From NCBI RefSeq assembly GCF_003287355.1, contig NZ_QMIM01000003.1, positions 124,001 through 188,000 on the forward strand: 64,000 nt of DNA. The letters are read 5' to 3'. The stretch is from Halorubrum sp. 48-1-W. GTDB taxonomy: Archaea > Halobacteriota > Halobacteria > Halobacteriales > Haloferacaceae. Below are positions 55,071 to 64,000 of the stretch, one piece after another. The position numbers and the translations under genes are program-made. Position 1 is the first letter of the stretch. Each line of letters opens with the position of its first letter. A model generated the notes under the pieces. That model worked only from the letters and a program-made list of their open reading frames with translations. It ran no database searches and was not told the origin of the DNA.

Positions 55071-56954
55071 ATGAGTTCTGCGTCACCCTCGCCAGCCACC
55101 GTGTTGAATGCTGTCGACACGCTCGCACCTGCTGGCACGCCGGTGACGACGACGGAGGTCGCAGCCGAGTTCGACTGTACAGCGCGCACGATTTACAACA
55201 AGTTAGATGTCCTCGTCAACCAAGGTGCTCTTGAGACAAAGAAAGTCGGGGCGAGAGGTCGAGTGTGGTGGCGACCTACGGAGCAGTCATCCGATGAGTT
55301 ATATGATGCTGCTCACTCTCTGGCACCGTCGGCGCATAGTCGACTTCGAGAAGGGCAAGATTCATTCCAGTTATCGATGGAAAATCTCGGCCAAGAGGAC
55401 CTCTATGAGCTAATATTCAACCAGACGTTCCATTTTATCGGTGTTCTTGAGCCCGACGGCACGCTTATCGATGCAAACGAGGCCGCACTCTCCTTTGGGG
55501 GCCTGACCCGAGAGGACGTCGTCGGGAAGCCGTTCTGGGAGGCCTACTGGTGGCAGCTCTCCGACGGGACGCAAGCCCAGTTGAGAGACGCTATCGACCG
55601 AGCAGCCGACGGCGAGTTCGTTCGGTTCGAGGTCGAAGTTCAGGGTGCCGACCGCACCGCAATCATTGATTTTTCACTCCGCCCTGTGTCGAACGAACAC
55701 GGCGAAATAATATTGCTTGTGCCGGAAGGGCGAGATATTACCGACCTCAAAGAGCGCGAGCAACAGCTCCAGCGCATCGATCGACTCAATACCGTAATCC
55801 GGGCAATCGTCCAGACCGTCGCACGGGCCGAGACGCGCAAGGAGGTCGCACAGGCTGTCTGTGACACGCTCCTGGAGTTCGATGCGTACCAATCGACAGT
55901 GATGGGTGAACTGTCGTCACTATTCGATGACTTCGAACCCTGGGCGATGGCTGGGGATATGGAAACCTATCTTGATGAGATGTTGGATCAAAAGGCACCT
56001 CCGCTCGACGAGGGTCCTGCTGCGCACGCCGTACGAACCGGTGAATTACAAGTCCAACACGATCTCGCTGATCTTCCCTACGACTATTGGAAGCACCTTG
56101 CCGATACCCACGGGATACGATCGTACGCTTCCGTTCCTTTGGGGTATGAAGGGACGGTATACGGCGTGCTTGGGGTGTACGCTGATCGCTCCGAGGCATT
56201 CAGCCAAGAGAAACAGCGCATTCTCACGGAACTCGGCGAGATTATCGGGTACGCGTTGTACGCTCTTGAACGCAGGGACGTGCTTGATCCCACCGCGGAA
56301 CTGGAGTTTAGATCCGCGGAGATTGCTCGACTCTGCCGTACAGAGACAGACGCAGACTTCGAGCTGGCTCTTGATTCGACTGTCTCGCTCTCTGACGGAA
56401 CGGAACGCCTATTCTGGGCAGTAAACGGGCTGTCACCCCAGATTGTTCGGAGTCTCGTCGAGAGCGGTTTTCCCTCCGCCTTCGATTTCAGACTCCTGAA
56501 AGACGTGGAGGAGAGCGCTCGCTTCCACGTAACTGCCACTGACCAGTCAATTGCCGCCATCTTCGATACCTTCGACGGCGAACTCCAAACGGTGACGATC
56601 AAAGACGACACGGCGACAGTGATTGGGAGATTCCCAGAAACGGTCGATTCAACGACTGTTGTACAGGCGATTCGAGAACAGTATTCGGATATCGAACTCG
56701 TCGCTCAACGACGGCTGTTGACTCCGACGTATCTCCGACAGTTTGTCGATGAGGAACTGACTGATCGACAACAAGCAGCGCTGCAATTAGCGTATTTCGG
56801 GGGATACTACGAGCGCCCACGGCTCAAAACCGGCGACGAACTGGCGGCGGAACTCGGCATTTCGCGACAGACGTTCCACTATCACTTGCGACGGGCGGAG
56901 TCTACAGTATTCTATCATTTGTTCGAACAGGCAGCCGCCCTACCGTCAGACTAG
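55071..56954 (+). CDS. Bacterio-opsin-activator (bat) type HTH regulator with PAS and GAF
   Basis: A 627-aa protein from MSSASPSPAT (55071). It has an N-terminal winged helix (TTTEVAAEFDCTARTIYNKLD), a PAS domain (about 105-225: LYELIFNQTFHFIGVLEPDG), a GAF domain (about 230-400: LNTVIRAIVQTVARAETRKE), the bat-associated domain, and a C-terminal HTH_10 (LTDRQQAALQLAYFGGYY; ELAAELGISRQTFHYHLRRA). Members sense small signals or redox state and activate transcription. Having HTH motifs at both ends is a notable feature. The target genes are unknown; the HalOD1 gene follows directly. Confidence 0.88.
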   Translation: MSSASPSPATVLNAVDTLAPAGTPVTTTEVAAEFDCTARTIYNKLDVLVNQGALETKKVGARGRVWWRPTEQSSDELYDAAHSLAPSAHSRLREGQDSFQLSMENLGQEDLYELIFNQTFHFIGVLEPDGTLIDANEAALSFGGLTREDVVGKPFWEAYWWQLSDGTQAQLRDAIDRAADGEFVRFEVEVQGADRTAIIDFSLRPVSNEHGEIILLVPEGRDITDLKEREQQLQRIDRLNTVIRAIVQTVARAETRKEVAQAVCDTLLEFDAYQSTVMGELSSLFDDFEPWAMAGDMETYLDEMLDQKAPPLDEGPAAHAVRTGELQVQHDLADLPYDYWKHLADTHGIRSYASVPLGYEGTVYGVLGVYADRSEAFSQEKQRILTELGEIIGYALYALERRDVLDPTAELEFRSAEIARLCRTETDADFELALDSTVSLSDGTERLFWAVNGLSPQIVRSLVESGFPSAFDFRLLKDVEESARFHVTATDQSIAAIFDTFDGELQTVTIKDDTATVIGRFPETVDSTTVVQAIREQYSDIELVAQRRLLTPTYLRQFVDEELTDRQQAALQLAYFGGYYERPRLKTGDELAAELGISRQTFHYHLRRAESTVFYHLFEQAAALPSD

Positions 56955-56963
56955 TCAGAGTCT

Positions 56964-57440
56964 GTGTTCATATGGTATGAGGTGGCACAAAACATTGTGA
57001 GCGCGAATCAAGACAACTCGACACCCAACAAGTGGCATTTCCAGATTGGTGAGCGCCCTCCATCCGTCGCTATGATTGAAGCGATTGCGTTCGTGACGAA
57101 TCAAGACCCGCTTGATATTGATCCAGTAGCAGACGTAATTGATCCAGATGCGATGGACCAATTGCTCGGCGGTGACGATACTGTGACGATCTCGTTCGTT
57201 TTTGAGGAGTACGATATAGAGCTTTCGGGTTCTGGTGAGATCGTGATCTCTGGAACGGATCTACTTCATACTGATCTTCCATCTGCAAACGAGGAAGTGG
57301 CGAAACTCCGTCTCCAGCTAACTCATTTGTCTCTGTCCGAGTTAGAGGATGGAGGGCTGGTTGTCTTGGACAGAAATGAGAACGTCGTGAGGAAAGGAGA
57401 GAATTTTGATTCGACGCTATTTGAGCAACGTAGTGACTAA
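56964..57440 (+). CDS. HalOD1-domain protein
   Basis: A 158-aa protein. GERPPSVAMIEAIAFVTNQ, then LDIDPVADVIDPDAMDQLL and FVFEEYDIELSGSGEIVIS make up the haloarchaeal output domain 1 (HalOD1), found downstream of sensory proteins and of unknown biochemical role. The first 25 residues may be an extension from a wrong start. It starts ten bases after the bat-type regulator, so co-transcription is likely. Confidence 0.75.
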   Translation: MFIWYEVAQNIVSANQDNSTPNKWHFQIGERPPSVAMIEAIAFVTNQDPLDIDPVADVIDPDAMDQLLGGDDTVTISFVFEEYDIELSGSGEIVISGTDLLHTDLPSANEEVAKLRLQLTHLSLSELEDGGLVVLDRNENVVRKGENFDSTLFEQRSD

Positions 57441-57594
57441 CTGCTGTGACATTCCCGGCCATATCGACACTTGTTCTATTGTATTTGTTGAGCGTTTCTG
57501 CCGTTGATATGTTTCTGCGGCCCTGCTGGATACACGATGCGAATGCAGCAATTTGTGCATCGGCAATCAAGACTGTTTGACCCGATTAGTATAA

Positions 57595-59523
57595 TTAGTT
57601 ATTCTCCCTTCGATATTTGCTGGACGCAGAGTTTTCTGTAGCTACGAACTCAACATTGGTAATCTCAAACCGAGCCCCGCCATCTGCCCCGTCTGTAACA
57701 CGAATGTTCCAATCGTGGGCAGTGACAATCTGTTCGACGATACTCAGTCCGAATCCGGTGCCGTCGGTCGACTGCGAGTAGCCGGCCTCAAAAACAGCGT
57801 CGCGCTCGTCGGACGGAATCCCCGGACCATCGTCCTCGATGTAGAACCCGTCGTTCAGTCCCCCAATCGTCACAGTCACATCCGCCCGGCCGTGTTCGAC
57901 GGCATTCCGAAACAGGTTCTCAAAGACCTGCTTGAGGCGACTTCTGTCCGCCCAAACACTTCGATCGATAGTAGTGATTAAGCTTGCCTGATTCGTCTCG
58001 ACGTTCTCCCAGCACCCGTTGACAATCGTGGTGAGGTCGACCGGCTGAGCGTCGGTTACCTCTTTACCTTCCCGGGCTAACAGTAGGAGATCGTCGATCA
58101 GTGCCCCCATCCGGTCAAGCGCCCCTTCGAGATCGTCGAGATGGGCGCTGTCACACTCCTCAGCTGCCAACTCGAGTCGGCTGGTAGCGACGTTCAGCGG
58201 ATTCCGGAGGTCGTGTGAGACGACACTCGCGAACTCTTCGAGCTGCTCGTTCGCACGCTTGACGGACTCACGTTCGCTGATGTCGATATACATCGCTACC
58301 GTTCCGATGACGCTGCCGTCGGCTGTCCGGCGCGGAACCGCACGCAGAAGCGCTTCGATGGTCTCCCCATCGATAGTTAGTAGCTCGCGTTTCTCTCTGG
58401 TAAACTGTCCGTTAAGCGCTTGGCTGTACCCCTGAGATCGTAGTCTTTCCGCCGATTCGGGTGTGTAGAACTCCGCGAGTTCACTGCCGATTATTGTATC
58501 CGCATCGTATCCAAGGGTCTCGACAAACTGGCTGTTACAGTCATCGATGATCGGTTGGCCGTCCTCGGAGCGAGTAAGAATCGTCATTACCGGGGCCTCC
58601 TCGAACAGCGTTCGATACTGGGTTTCGTATTTCCTCGCCAATTGCTCCAGTTCCTCAGTTTTGTGTTCCAGTTGCTGTTCGTGTTTTATCTGTTCGGTAA
58701 TGTCGGTCGCAACACCAGTGAGCTGCGACGGGTCGCCGTTCTCGTCAGTAATCGCGTCGATGCGGGCCTGCACCCACCGCACACCACGGTCGGGGTGGTC
58801 GATACGGAACTCCTGTTCGCGTGGCCAGTCGGACGTTTCGTCCTGCTGGGCTTCCATCTCCGCGAGTAACTCGTCCTTGTCGTCGGGATGGACGTGTCGG
58901 AGCCATGCCATCGAGTCGTCGTATGCCTCTTCCGGGGTGATCCCGTAGATCGTTTCCACTGCCGGATTCACGTACTCGGTTTCGGAGTAGTCGATCGGCA
59001 ACAGGAAAAACGCGTCTTCAACGTTGCTCGCGAACCGCTCGAACCGCTCGCGAACCATCTGAAGCTCCTGCTCGCGCTCTTTGCGCTCGGTGATGTCCTG
59101 AAACGTCCCCTGAACGGCGATGAGTTCATCATCCTCATATACCGGTTCTCCGAGCGCGCGAACCCAGCGCACGTCGTCGTCGACTGTGACGATCCGCAAT
59201 TCCACGTCATACGGTTCGCCCTCGGATGTTAGACGGTCGACAGCCTTCCGAATCGTGTCTCTATCGTCGGGATGATAGAACTCGATGGCGTCTTCAACCC
59301 TCACATCGGCATCCGGTGGCAGTCCGTGGATCCGATACACTTCGTCCGACCACCGCAGCGACTCAGACTGCAAATCAAGTTTCCATCCACCGATATGTGC
59401 GACTTCTTGTGTATCTCGCAGGAACTGGCGGCTCCGGTCAAGTTCCTGCTTTCGCTGCTTGCGTTCTGTTACATCACGATATAGCCACAAGTGTGCCTCC
59501 CCCTCGGGCAGGGTGTACGGCAC
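57595..59523 (-). pseudogene. C-terminal part of the IS-split sensor kinase (PAS-PAS-PAS-HisKA-HATPase)
   Basis: From base 59523 leftward the frame reads VPYTLPEGEAHLWLYRDVTE, picking up exactly where the fragment at 61019 stops. It holds three PAS/PAC units (ending ITERKEREQEL and TDITEQIKHEQQL), a HisKA phosphoacceptor SVVSHDLRNPLN and an HATPase domain with ENLFRNAVEHG, DDGPGIPS and GTGFGLSIVEQI. All catalytic motifs look intact. A run-in frame from inside the element (from 59739) could still translate this half without its receiver and first PAS domains. Confidence 0.85.
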
Positions 59524-59640
59524 TTGACATCCTCCCCGCGCTGAAGCGCGAGGATTCCCACGGCACCGCACCGCTGGGTTGGGATATTGTGGTTTACGAC
59601 GTGACCTGTTCTTGAGGTGCGAACGCACCAGTTTCCTTGT
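59524..59640 (-). ncRNA. Predicted omega (reRNA) scaffold at the right end of the TnpB element
   Basis: In this family the 3' end of tnpB and the right end encode a guide RNA whose scaffold ends at the element boundary. The right hairpin (59534-59553) and the boundary TCAA (59524-59527 on the plus map) are visible. The guide would then be the flank starting GTGCCGTACACC at 59523. The 5' limit of the RNA is not visible; 59640 is arbitrary. Confidence 0.45.
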
Positions 59641-60874
59641 CAAACAAGAACGTCGATGGCTGTGCCAACCAGCCGTTACTCCTATCACCGCCATCCGTGG
59701 CGGGACTTGGAGATACTTTCTGCCGAATGTTCTCAGCACCGTTCACGTCCGCGTTCGCCACTGTCCCGCACTCATCGCAGACATACAGTCCGCGTTCAAC
59801 ACGGTTTGCGTCACGCTTCCGACCACAGCACGAACACGACTTCGAGGTATCCCGCTCAGACACTTGTTCGACCGTGATACCTTCCATCTCAGCTTTGTAT
59901 TCGAGAAGGTCTGTGAAACGGTCGAACGCCCACGAGTGCAGATCAAGATTCCCGTGCATGCCCCAGTCCTTTGACCCGGCCTTCTCCTCATCCTCACGGA
60001 TGCCGGAGAGATCTCCCACCACCATAGTTCCAACTTCCTCGTCAACACACCGCTGGACGATATGTTTCGAGAGTGTGTGGAAGTAGTGGGTACGGCGAGC
60101 CGACTTCTTCTGGTTCAGCCGGGTGGCCTGCTCGGAGCCCGGGTCGTCACACCGAGCAATTCGCTTGCTGAAGTAGTAGTCGTCCTGTTTCAAGCAGTTC
60201 AGCGGGTACAGCTCGCTGTGACCGTCTTCATAGGCGAGCGCGGCAAAGTTGTTAATACCGAGATCAACACCCACCGTCTTCTCACCGGGGGCGTCATCCA
60301 CGTCGATCTCGACCTTACAGACGAAGTGTAGTTCCCATTCGTCGCCCGTCCACACAATCTTGGCTTGTTGGACGTTCTCCACGGCGGAGAGGTCAACGTC
60401 GGGGCGAGTTTGGTACTTACACAGGACAAAATCCGACCAGTACTCTTTCAGGTTCGATCCTTTTGAGAGTCGGACGCGGTTGTACTGGGTGTCGAGTTTG
60501 AAGCCTTTCTGCTTGAACGTGACTGTGGAACGCGGGTGTTCGTCGCCGTGTTTACGGTAGCCGGGCGGGTTCGCTCTCGTGTCTCCGTTACGTCGTTTGC
60601 CGTACCAGCCGCTGAACGCCTCAGCGAGTTCTTGAAGGACTCGCTGACTTGACTGCGAATGCAGGTCATCATAGCGTTCGTGGGTTTTGAGGTACGTGGT
60701 GAGTTCGTTGTGGTTCGGGATGTGATCGATTTCATCCCAGATCCGACTACACGTCCACCGTCCGACGTTCCAGAGCTTACTGGCTGCGAACCCGAGCGAA
60801 TCAAGGTTGTCTTGCACCCGATACTGGTTCCGTATGGAAGCAGTATAGGTGCGGGTAACGACCTGTTTCGCCAT
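59594..60874 (-). CDS. tnpB: TnpB RNA-guided nuclease
   Basis: A 426-aa protein. It has an N-terminal wedge/REC-like region, then a RuvC domain with VGVDLGINNF (D204), MVVGDLSGIRED (287-295) and NADVNGAENI (D376), and a zinc finger CSCCGRKRD...CDECG (347-369). In most TnpB proteins the second motif has Glu where this protein has Gly287, so the RuvC-II acid is missing or replaced by the nearby Asp288 or Glu294. Otherwise full length. The 3' end of the gene overlaps the predicted guide-RNA scaffold. It sits inside the kinase gene on the same strand. Confidence 0.9.
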   Translation of the reverse strand: MAKQVVTRTYTASIRNQYRVQDNLDSLGFAASKLWNVGRWTCSRIWDEIDHIPNHNELTTYLKTHERYDDLHSQSSQRVLQELAEAFSGWYGKRRNGDTRANPPGYRKHGDEHPRSTVTFKQKGFKLDTQYNRVRLSKGSNLKEYWSDFVLCKYQTRPDVDLSAVENVQQAKIVWTGDEWELHFVCKVEIDVDDAPGEKTVGVDLGINNFAALAYEDGHSELYPLNCLKQDDYYFSKRIARCDDPGSEQATRLNQKKSARRTHYFHTLSKHIVQRCVDEEVGTMVVGDLSGIREDEEKAGSKDWGMHGNLDLHSWAFDRFTDLLEYKAEMEGITVEQVSERDTSKSCSCCGRKRDANRVERGLYVCDECGTVANADVNGAENIRQKVSPSPATDGGDRSNGWLAQPSTFLFDKETGAFAPQEQVTS

Positions 60875-60980
60875 ACGTAACCTATGTATATCAACTTACT
60901 TGAAGCTGTGTATTTGCTCAGCGTGGAATATCCAGCCGTGCCATCGAACGGTGGACTGTGAAGGGTAGTGTCGGATTCAT

Positions 60981-61018
60981 CCCCGCGCTAAAGCGCGAGG
61001 CTTTCTCCTCGATTCTCC
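60981..61018 (-). repeat. Left-end hairpin of the TnpB element
   Basis: After TTAC at 61019-61022 and an 18-base spacer comes an 8-bp stem (CCTCGCGC...GCGCGGGG, 60981-61000) with loop TTTA. The right-end hairpin at 59534-59553 has the same stem. Confidence 0.85.
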
Positions 61019-63241
61019 GTAATCGCGTTCGAGCACACGACCGTCTGCCAGCGGGAGTTCCTCGTTTTTCACCGGCTCTCGCCGTTCGATCCGTTCGGTA
61101 ACCCCTTTGATAAATCCCTCAGGATCGGCGAACAGGTCCTTGAGTTCTTCAGCCGTCGCGGCGCAGTCACGCCCAGTGAGTTCATCACCGCCGATCGGTC
61201 TGCCAAACGTCTCTCCCAACAGGTCATTTGCCATGAGTATGTCGCGTTCAGCATCTTCGACGAGCACGCCCATCGGCAGGTTTTCGACTATCGTTCGGAG
61301 GATGGTGTTTGTCCGACCAAGCTCCTGTTCCCGTTCTTTGCGCTCGGTGATGTCGACGAGGTATCCCAACCGATGGGTAATCTCACCGTCCTTCCGGATG
61401 TTTTTAGTGTGATCGAGTACCCATCGAACGGTTCCGTCAGGGGTAACAATCCGATACGGTTCGTGACTGAACTGGTCGGTCTCCCCGTCGCTGTGTTCGG
61501 CGACTTCCTCAAGTACCCGCTCGCGGTCCTGGTCGTGGATGACGTCCGCGTAGGCTACGGCTCCCGACTGGAACTGTTCGGTCGTGTATCCGAGTACGTC
61601 CTCGACGTTCTCCGAGACGTGCTCGACAGGCCATCCCTCCGCTTCTCGCCACTTGAAGACGACTGCGGGCCCTTGCGTGAACATATCCCGCTCATCTTTC
61701 AGCTGTTGTTCGTACGTCTTGCGGTCGTCGATATCGAGGTGGATGCCGACGGCCCGAGCCGGCTCGCCGTCTTCGCCTCGTTCGACGACCTGCCCGATGT
61801 CTCGGATCCACACGTAGTCGCCGTCGGCAGTCTGCATTCGATGCTCCGTGTCGTAGTACTCGGCCGCGCCTGCGATGTGTCTCTCAAGGGCCTCCTTGAC
61901 GCCGTCGAGGTCGTCGGGATGTACGCGTGTTTCCCATGCCTCAAGACGCGGCTCAATCTCGTCGAGAGAGTAACCGAGCATTTCAGCCCACTGTTCGTTG
62001 AACTCCACCTCATCTGTAGTCATATCCCAGTCCCAAATCCCCAGATTGGCACCCCCGACAGCAAGGTCAAGTCGCTCTGTGAGTTTCTGAATTTCGCGCT
62101 CCCGCTCTTTACGCTCAGTAATATCAAAAAAGGATGACACCACTCCGATCGGGGTACTATCGCTGTCTGTCAGGTGGCTGTTCACCCCTCTGGCGTAGAA
62201 CGTTGACCCATCTGCCCGGACGGCTTCGAGTTCGCCTTCCCAGCGTCCCTGTTCTTTGACCGTCTCCAGCACAGACCGTGCCTGCTCAGGCTCCTCCCAC
62301 AGATCTATCGCTGAACGTCCGATCACATCGTCTTCATCATCGTACCCCCACATGTCGAGAAATGCAGGGTTCACATCCGTTAATTCGCCGTCAAGATCTA
62401 CTTGTGCAATCCCGCTGAGGGCTGATTCATACGCATACTGGTACTGCTGGAGCATAGTCTCACGCTCTTTACGCTCGGTGATATCCATCGAGACACCGAG
62501 CACAGCGTCACCGTCTGTCTCAACCGGGTCGTAGGGGATCTTCGTCGTTTCTAAGAGCCGTGTCTCACCGTCTGCGGTCGTCAGCGACTCCTCGGGAATG
62601 TACTTGGGCTCGCCGGATTCGATGACGGCCTGATCATCGGCACGGAACTGTTCGATTTCCGCCTCGGAGTCGGCGAAGTCGACATCTGTGGCTCCTTCGA
62701 GGTCGCTGACGGTGGTCCCGTACGCGTCGGCAGTGGCCTCGTTTGCCAGCAGGAACTCGCCGCCCTCGTCTTTGACGAAGACGAGCTGTGGAAGCAAATC
62801 GATGATCTGGCGCAAGCGATCGCGCGTCGCCTGGGCACGCTCCCGTTGGCGGTATCTCTCGACAGCGTTGCGAACTTTATTCGCGAGGACAGTATACTGG
62901 CTCGTCCCGGGTTCTTTTTGTAGGTAATCCGTCACACCAGCAGCGATTGCGTCGCTCGCAACCGCTTCGCTCCCTTTGCCGGTATACAATATAAACGGCA
63001 GGTCGGGATGCTTCTCGCGTATGGTTTCGAGGAACTCAATGCCGTTCTGGCCGGGCATCTCGTAGTCGCTCACGATACAGTCGAAGCTATCTGTGGCAAG
63101 TCGATCTCGTCCCTCACTGGCATTCATTGCCGTCTCGACGGTGAACTGAGCCTCGTGTTCTGAGAGCATCTCGGCCGTCAGATCCGCGAAGGCGGGATCA
63201 TCATCAATGTGAAGAACTGAGATCACAGACGCCTCAGTCAT
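61019..63241 (-). pseudogene. N-terminal part of the IS-split sensor kinase (REC-PAS repeats)
   Basis: From MTEASVISVLHIDDD (63241, chosen from the TATA spacing; an ATG at 63256 is possible) it encodes a receiver domain with phosphoacceptor FDCIVSDYEMPGQNG and TGKGS, then about five PAS/PAC units, each ending in a DITERKERE-like linker. The true frame ends at ERDY (61019). Beyond it the ribosome reads 13 residues of the element and stops at 60977. Joined to 57595-59523 it makes a REC-PASn-HisKA-HATPase protein of about 1383 residues. The receiver and kinase halves are now separate, so phosphorelay is probably lost. Confidence 0.88.
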
Positions 63242-63271
63242 ATGTACGTCAGCCAACGCTAGCGTGCAGTA

Positions 63272-63283
63272 TAGTATTTATTA
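63272..63283 (-). promoter_or_regulatory. TATA element of the split kinase gene
   Basis: On the minus strand it reads TAATAAATACTA, centred about 36 bases before the ATG at 63241, giving a short leader of about 10 bases. Confidence 0.45.
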
Positions 63284-63385
63284 CCTAATTTTCACGTGAG
63301 ATTCTGGGCCAATCTACTTTCATCAATTATGTGCCAGAGCGGCCTCGTTGAAATAATCTAGCACTGACAAGTTCGGTACTTGTAC

Positions 63386-63900
63386 GCGGAACAGGCACAA
63401 TACCACGCCGTGAACGGCGTGGATACGCGCCGTCACTCCGGGCAACAGAGAACCGTTCAAACGGCTGCCTTGAGTTTCCCACAGAGACGTTTAAGTGACA
63501 GGCCGTCTTAAGTTGAGGGAGGAATCGGTCGGAACGGAGCGGATTCCGAACCGTCCTTCGGAGGCGGCCTGTCCGCCCACGTAATGAGGCAGTATCCCAA
63601 AAGGCAGTCGGTGAACGCGCATTCTTGAAGGGTGTGCCGACGTGCCGACTGCTCGAAGCGGATCAAAAGGTAACCCCGACTTCGCTGACGCCTGCTGGCG
63701 TCCCGTGGCAAAAACAACACTGGGACGCCATACACGGTCAAGGATAGGGGTACCGGCCACTCGGCATGGCCAGCAGTCCACCAGTCCGATGCTGTGGGAC
63801 TACCTGCGCCCGAAAGGGCTGGTAGTCCGGTGATTGGACTGCAAACCTGAAACTCCCACCGCTCGGGATTCCTCCGCGTTCACGCGGAGGAGGATGTCAA
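63386..63900 (+). mobile_element. 515-bp non-autonomous IS200/605-like mini-element
   Basis: The right end reads CCTCCGCG-TTCA-CGCGGAGG then AGGATGTCAA (63871-63900), the same layout and terminal AGGATGTCAA as the TnpB element. The left hairpin CCACGCCG-TGAA-CGGCGTGG (63403-63422) starts 17 bases after TTGTAC (63380-63385), matching the left-end spacing of the first element within one base. No transposase or tnpB frame lies between, but the right part (GCAAACCTGAAACTCCCACC) resembles the pre-terminal part of the TnpB element. It resembles the palindrome-associated elements known in Haloquadratum. It may still encode a guide-RNA-like transcript. Confidence 0.6.
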
Positions 63901-63910
63901 TCAGGAAAAT

Positions 63911-63932
63911 AAAAATCCGACTTCGGGTTTTT
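63911..63932. terminator. Inverted repeat with A/T tails (possible bidirectional terminator)
   Basis: AAAAATCCG, loop ACTT, CGGGTTTTT forms a 9-bp stem with A-run and T-run flanks, directly right of the mini-element. It could end transcription from either side. Beyond it, up to the window edge, no gene is supported. Confidence 0.45.
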
Positions 63933-64000
63933 GACCGGCGAGGCATTTTGGAGTTTGGCAATTTTCGCAGGGCTGCGATCCCGAACGATGACAACATCGT

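Larger units (their letters stand above)
59524..61018 (-). mobile_element. IS200/IS605-family TnpB-only insertion (IS1341 type), 1495 bp
   Basis: The element lies on the minus strand between GATTAC and GTGCCG of the kinase gene. Its left end directly follows TTAC and its right end is TCAA, the same flanks used by IS608. Both ends carry a subterminal hairpin with the same stem, CCTCGCGC/GCGCGGGG, and loops of TTTA (left) and TTCA (right). Removing 59524-61018 rejoins the kinase frame exactly. It contains tnpB but no tnpA, so a transposase must act in trans. There is no target duplication, as expected for this family. Confidence 0.92.

Noticed and set aside
61373-62137. 254-codon plus-strand frame over the split kinase
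   Set aside because: Antisense of the PAS repeats; no start context or domain.
63491-63833. Short frames inside the mini-element
   Set aside because: Arg/Ser-rich with no family; hairpin-rich noncoding structure is the better explanation.
1-64000. CRISPR arrays, tRNA or rRNA genes
   Set aside because: No regularly spaced direct repeats and no tRNA- or rRNA-like sequence were recognised by eye; an automated scan was not possible.

Overview
The window looks like chromosome or large-replicon DNA of a haloarchaeon (class Halobacteria). The proteins are strongly acidic. Several families are typical of halophiles: a bacterio-opsin-activator (bat) type HTH regulator, a HalOD1 domain, small CPxCG zinc proteins, an XPB/DUF790 pair, an ISH3-type transposase remnant and a TnpB-only IS200/IS605 element. 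No rRNA, tRNA or CRISPR array was seen.

Layout. 1-2300: a secreted metallo-beta-lactamase/lamin-tail lipoprotein, a DUF3006 protein and a small SH3/KOW-like protein. 2367-36349: a dense defence island. Its minus-strand arm, read from right to left, holds a degenerate N6-adenine methylase with a C-terminal HEPN-like motif, McrB, McrC, a PD-(D/E)XK-like restriction enzyme, a TaqI-like methylase, a wrecked metallophosphoesterase and a NucS-like nuclease. Its plus-strand arm (13207-34157) is a colinear series: SNF2 helicase, 1350-aa adenine methylase, 1763-aa DEAD helicase/DUF1998/Vsr-like nuclease fusion, AddB-like and AddA-like helicase-nucleases, a small helical protein and a gluzincin peptidase. 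The first three genes resemble class 1 DISARM (DrmD, DrmMI, DrmA plus DrmB) but have a fused third gene and no separate DrmC. Meeting this arm tail to tail is a 731-aa prokaryotic Argonaute whose PIWI catalytic residues are replaced.

36400-42100: small hypothetical proteins, a CcbP-type calcium-binding protein, a pRiA4b ORF-3-like protein and the Bax1-like (DUF790) nuclease with XPB helicase. 42100-54800: mostly housekeeping and envelope genes: small zinc proteins, an alpha/beta hydrolase, a saccharopine-dehydrogenase-like enzyme, an Fe-S scaffold protein, two copies of a CNNM/CBS plus universal-stress-protein neighbourhood, and a PiT phosphate transporter. A dispersed 29-bp repeat family lies between these genes. 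55000-64000: signalling genes (a bat-type regulator, a HalOD1 protein and a very large REC-PAS-histidine kinase). The kinase is split by a TnpB element with exact TTAC/TCAA ends, and a 515-bp mini-element with similar ends lies just upstream of it.

How it fits together (inference). The island combines methylation-based self/non-self discrimination, methylation-dependent cleavage (McrBC), end resection (AddAB-like), a guide-binding but probably non-cleaving Argonaute and a possible HEPN RNase. The most original candidates are the methylase-like/HEPN protein with McrBC, and the DISARM-like/AddAB/peptidase series facing an inactive Argonaute.
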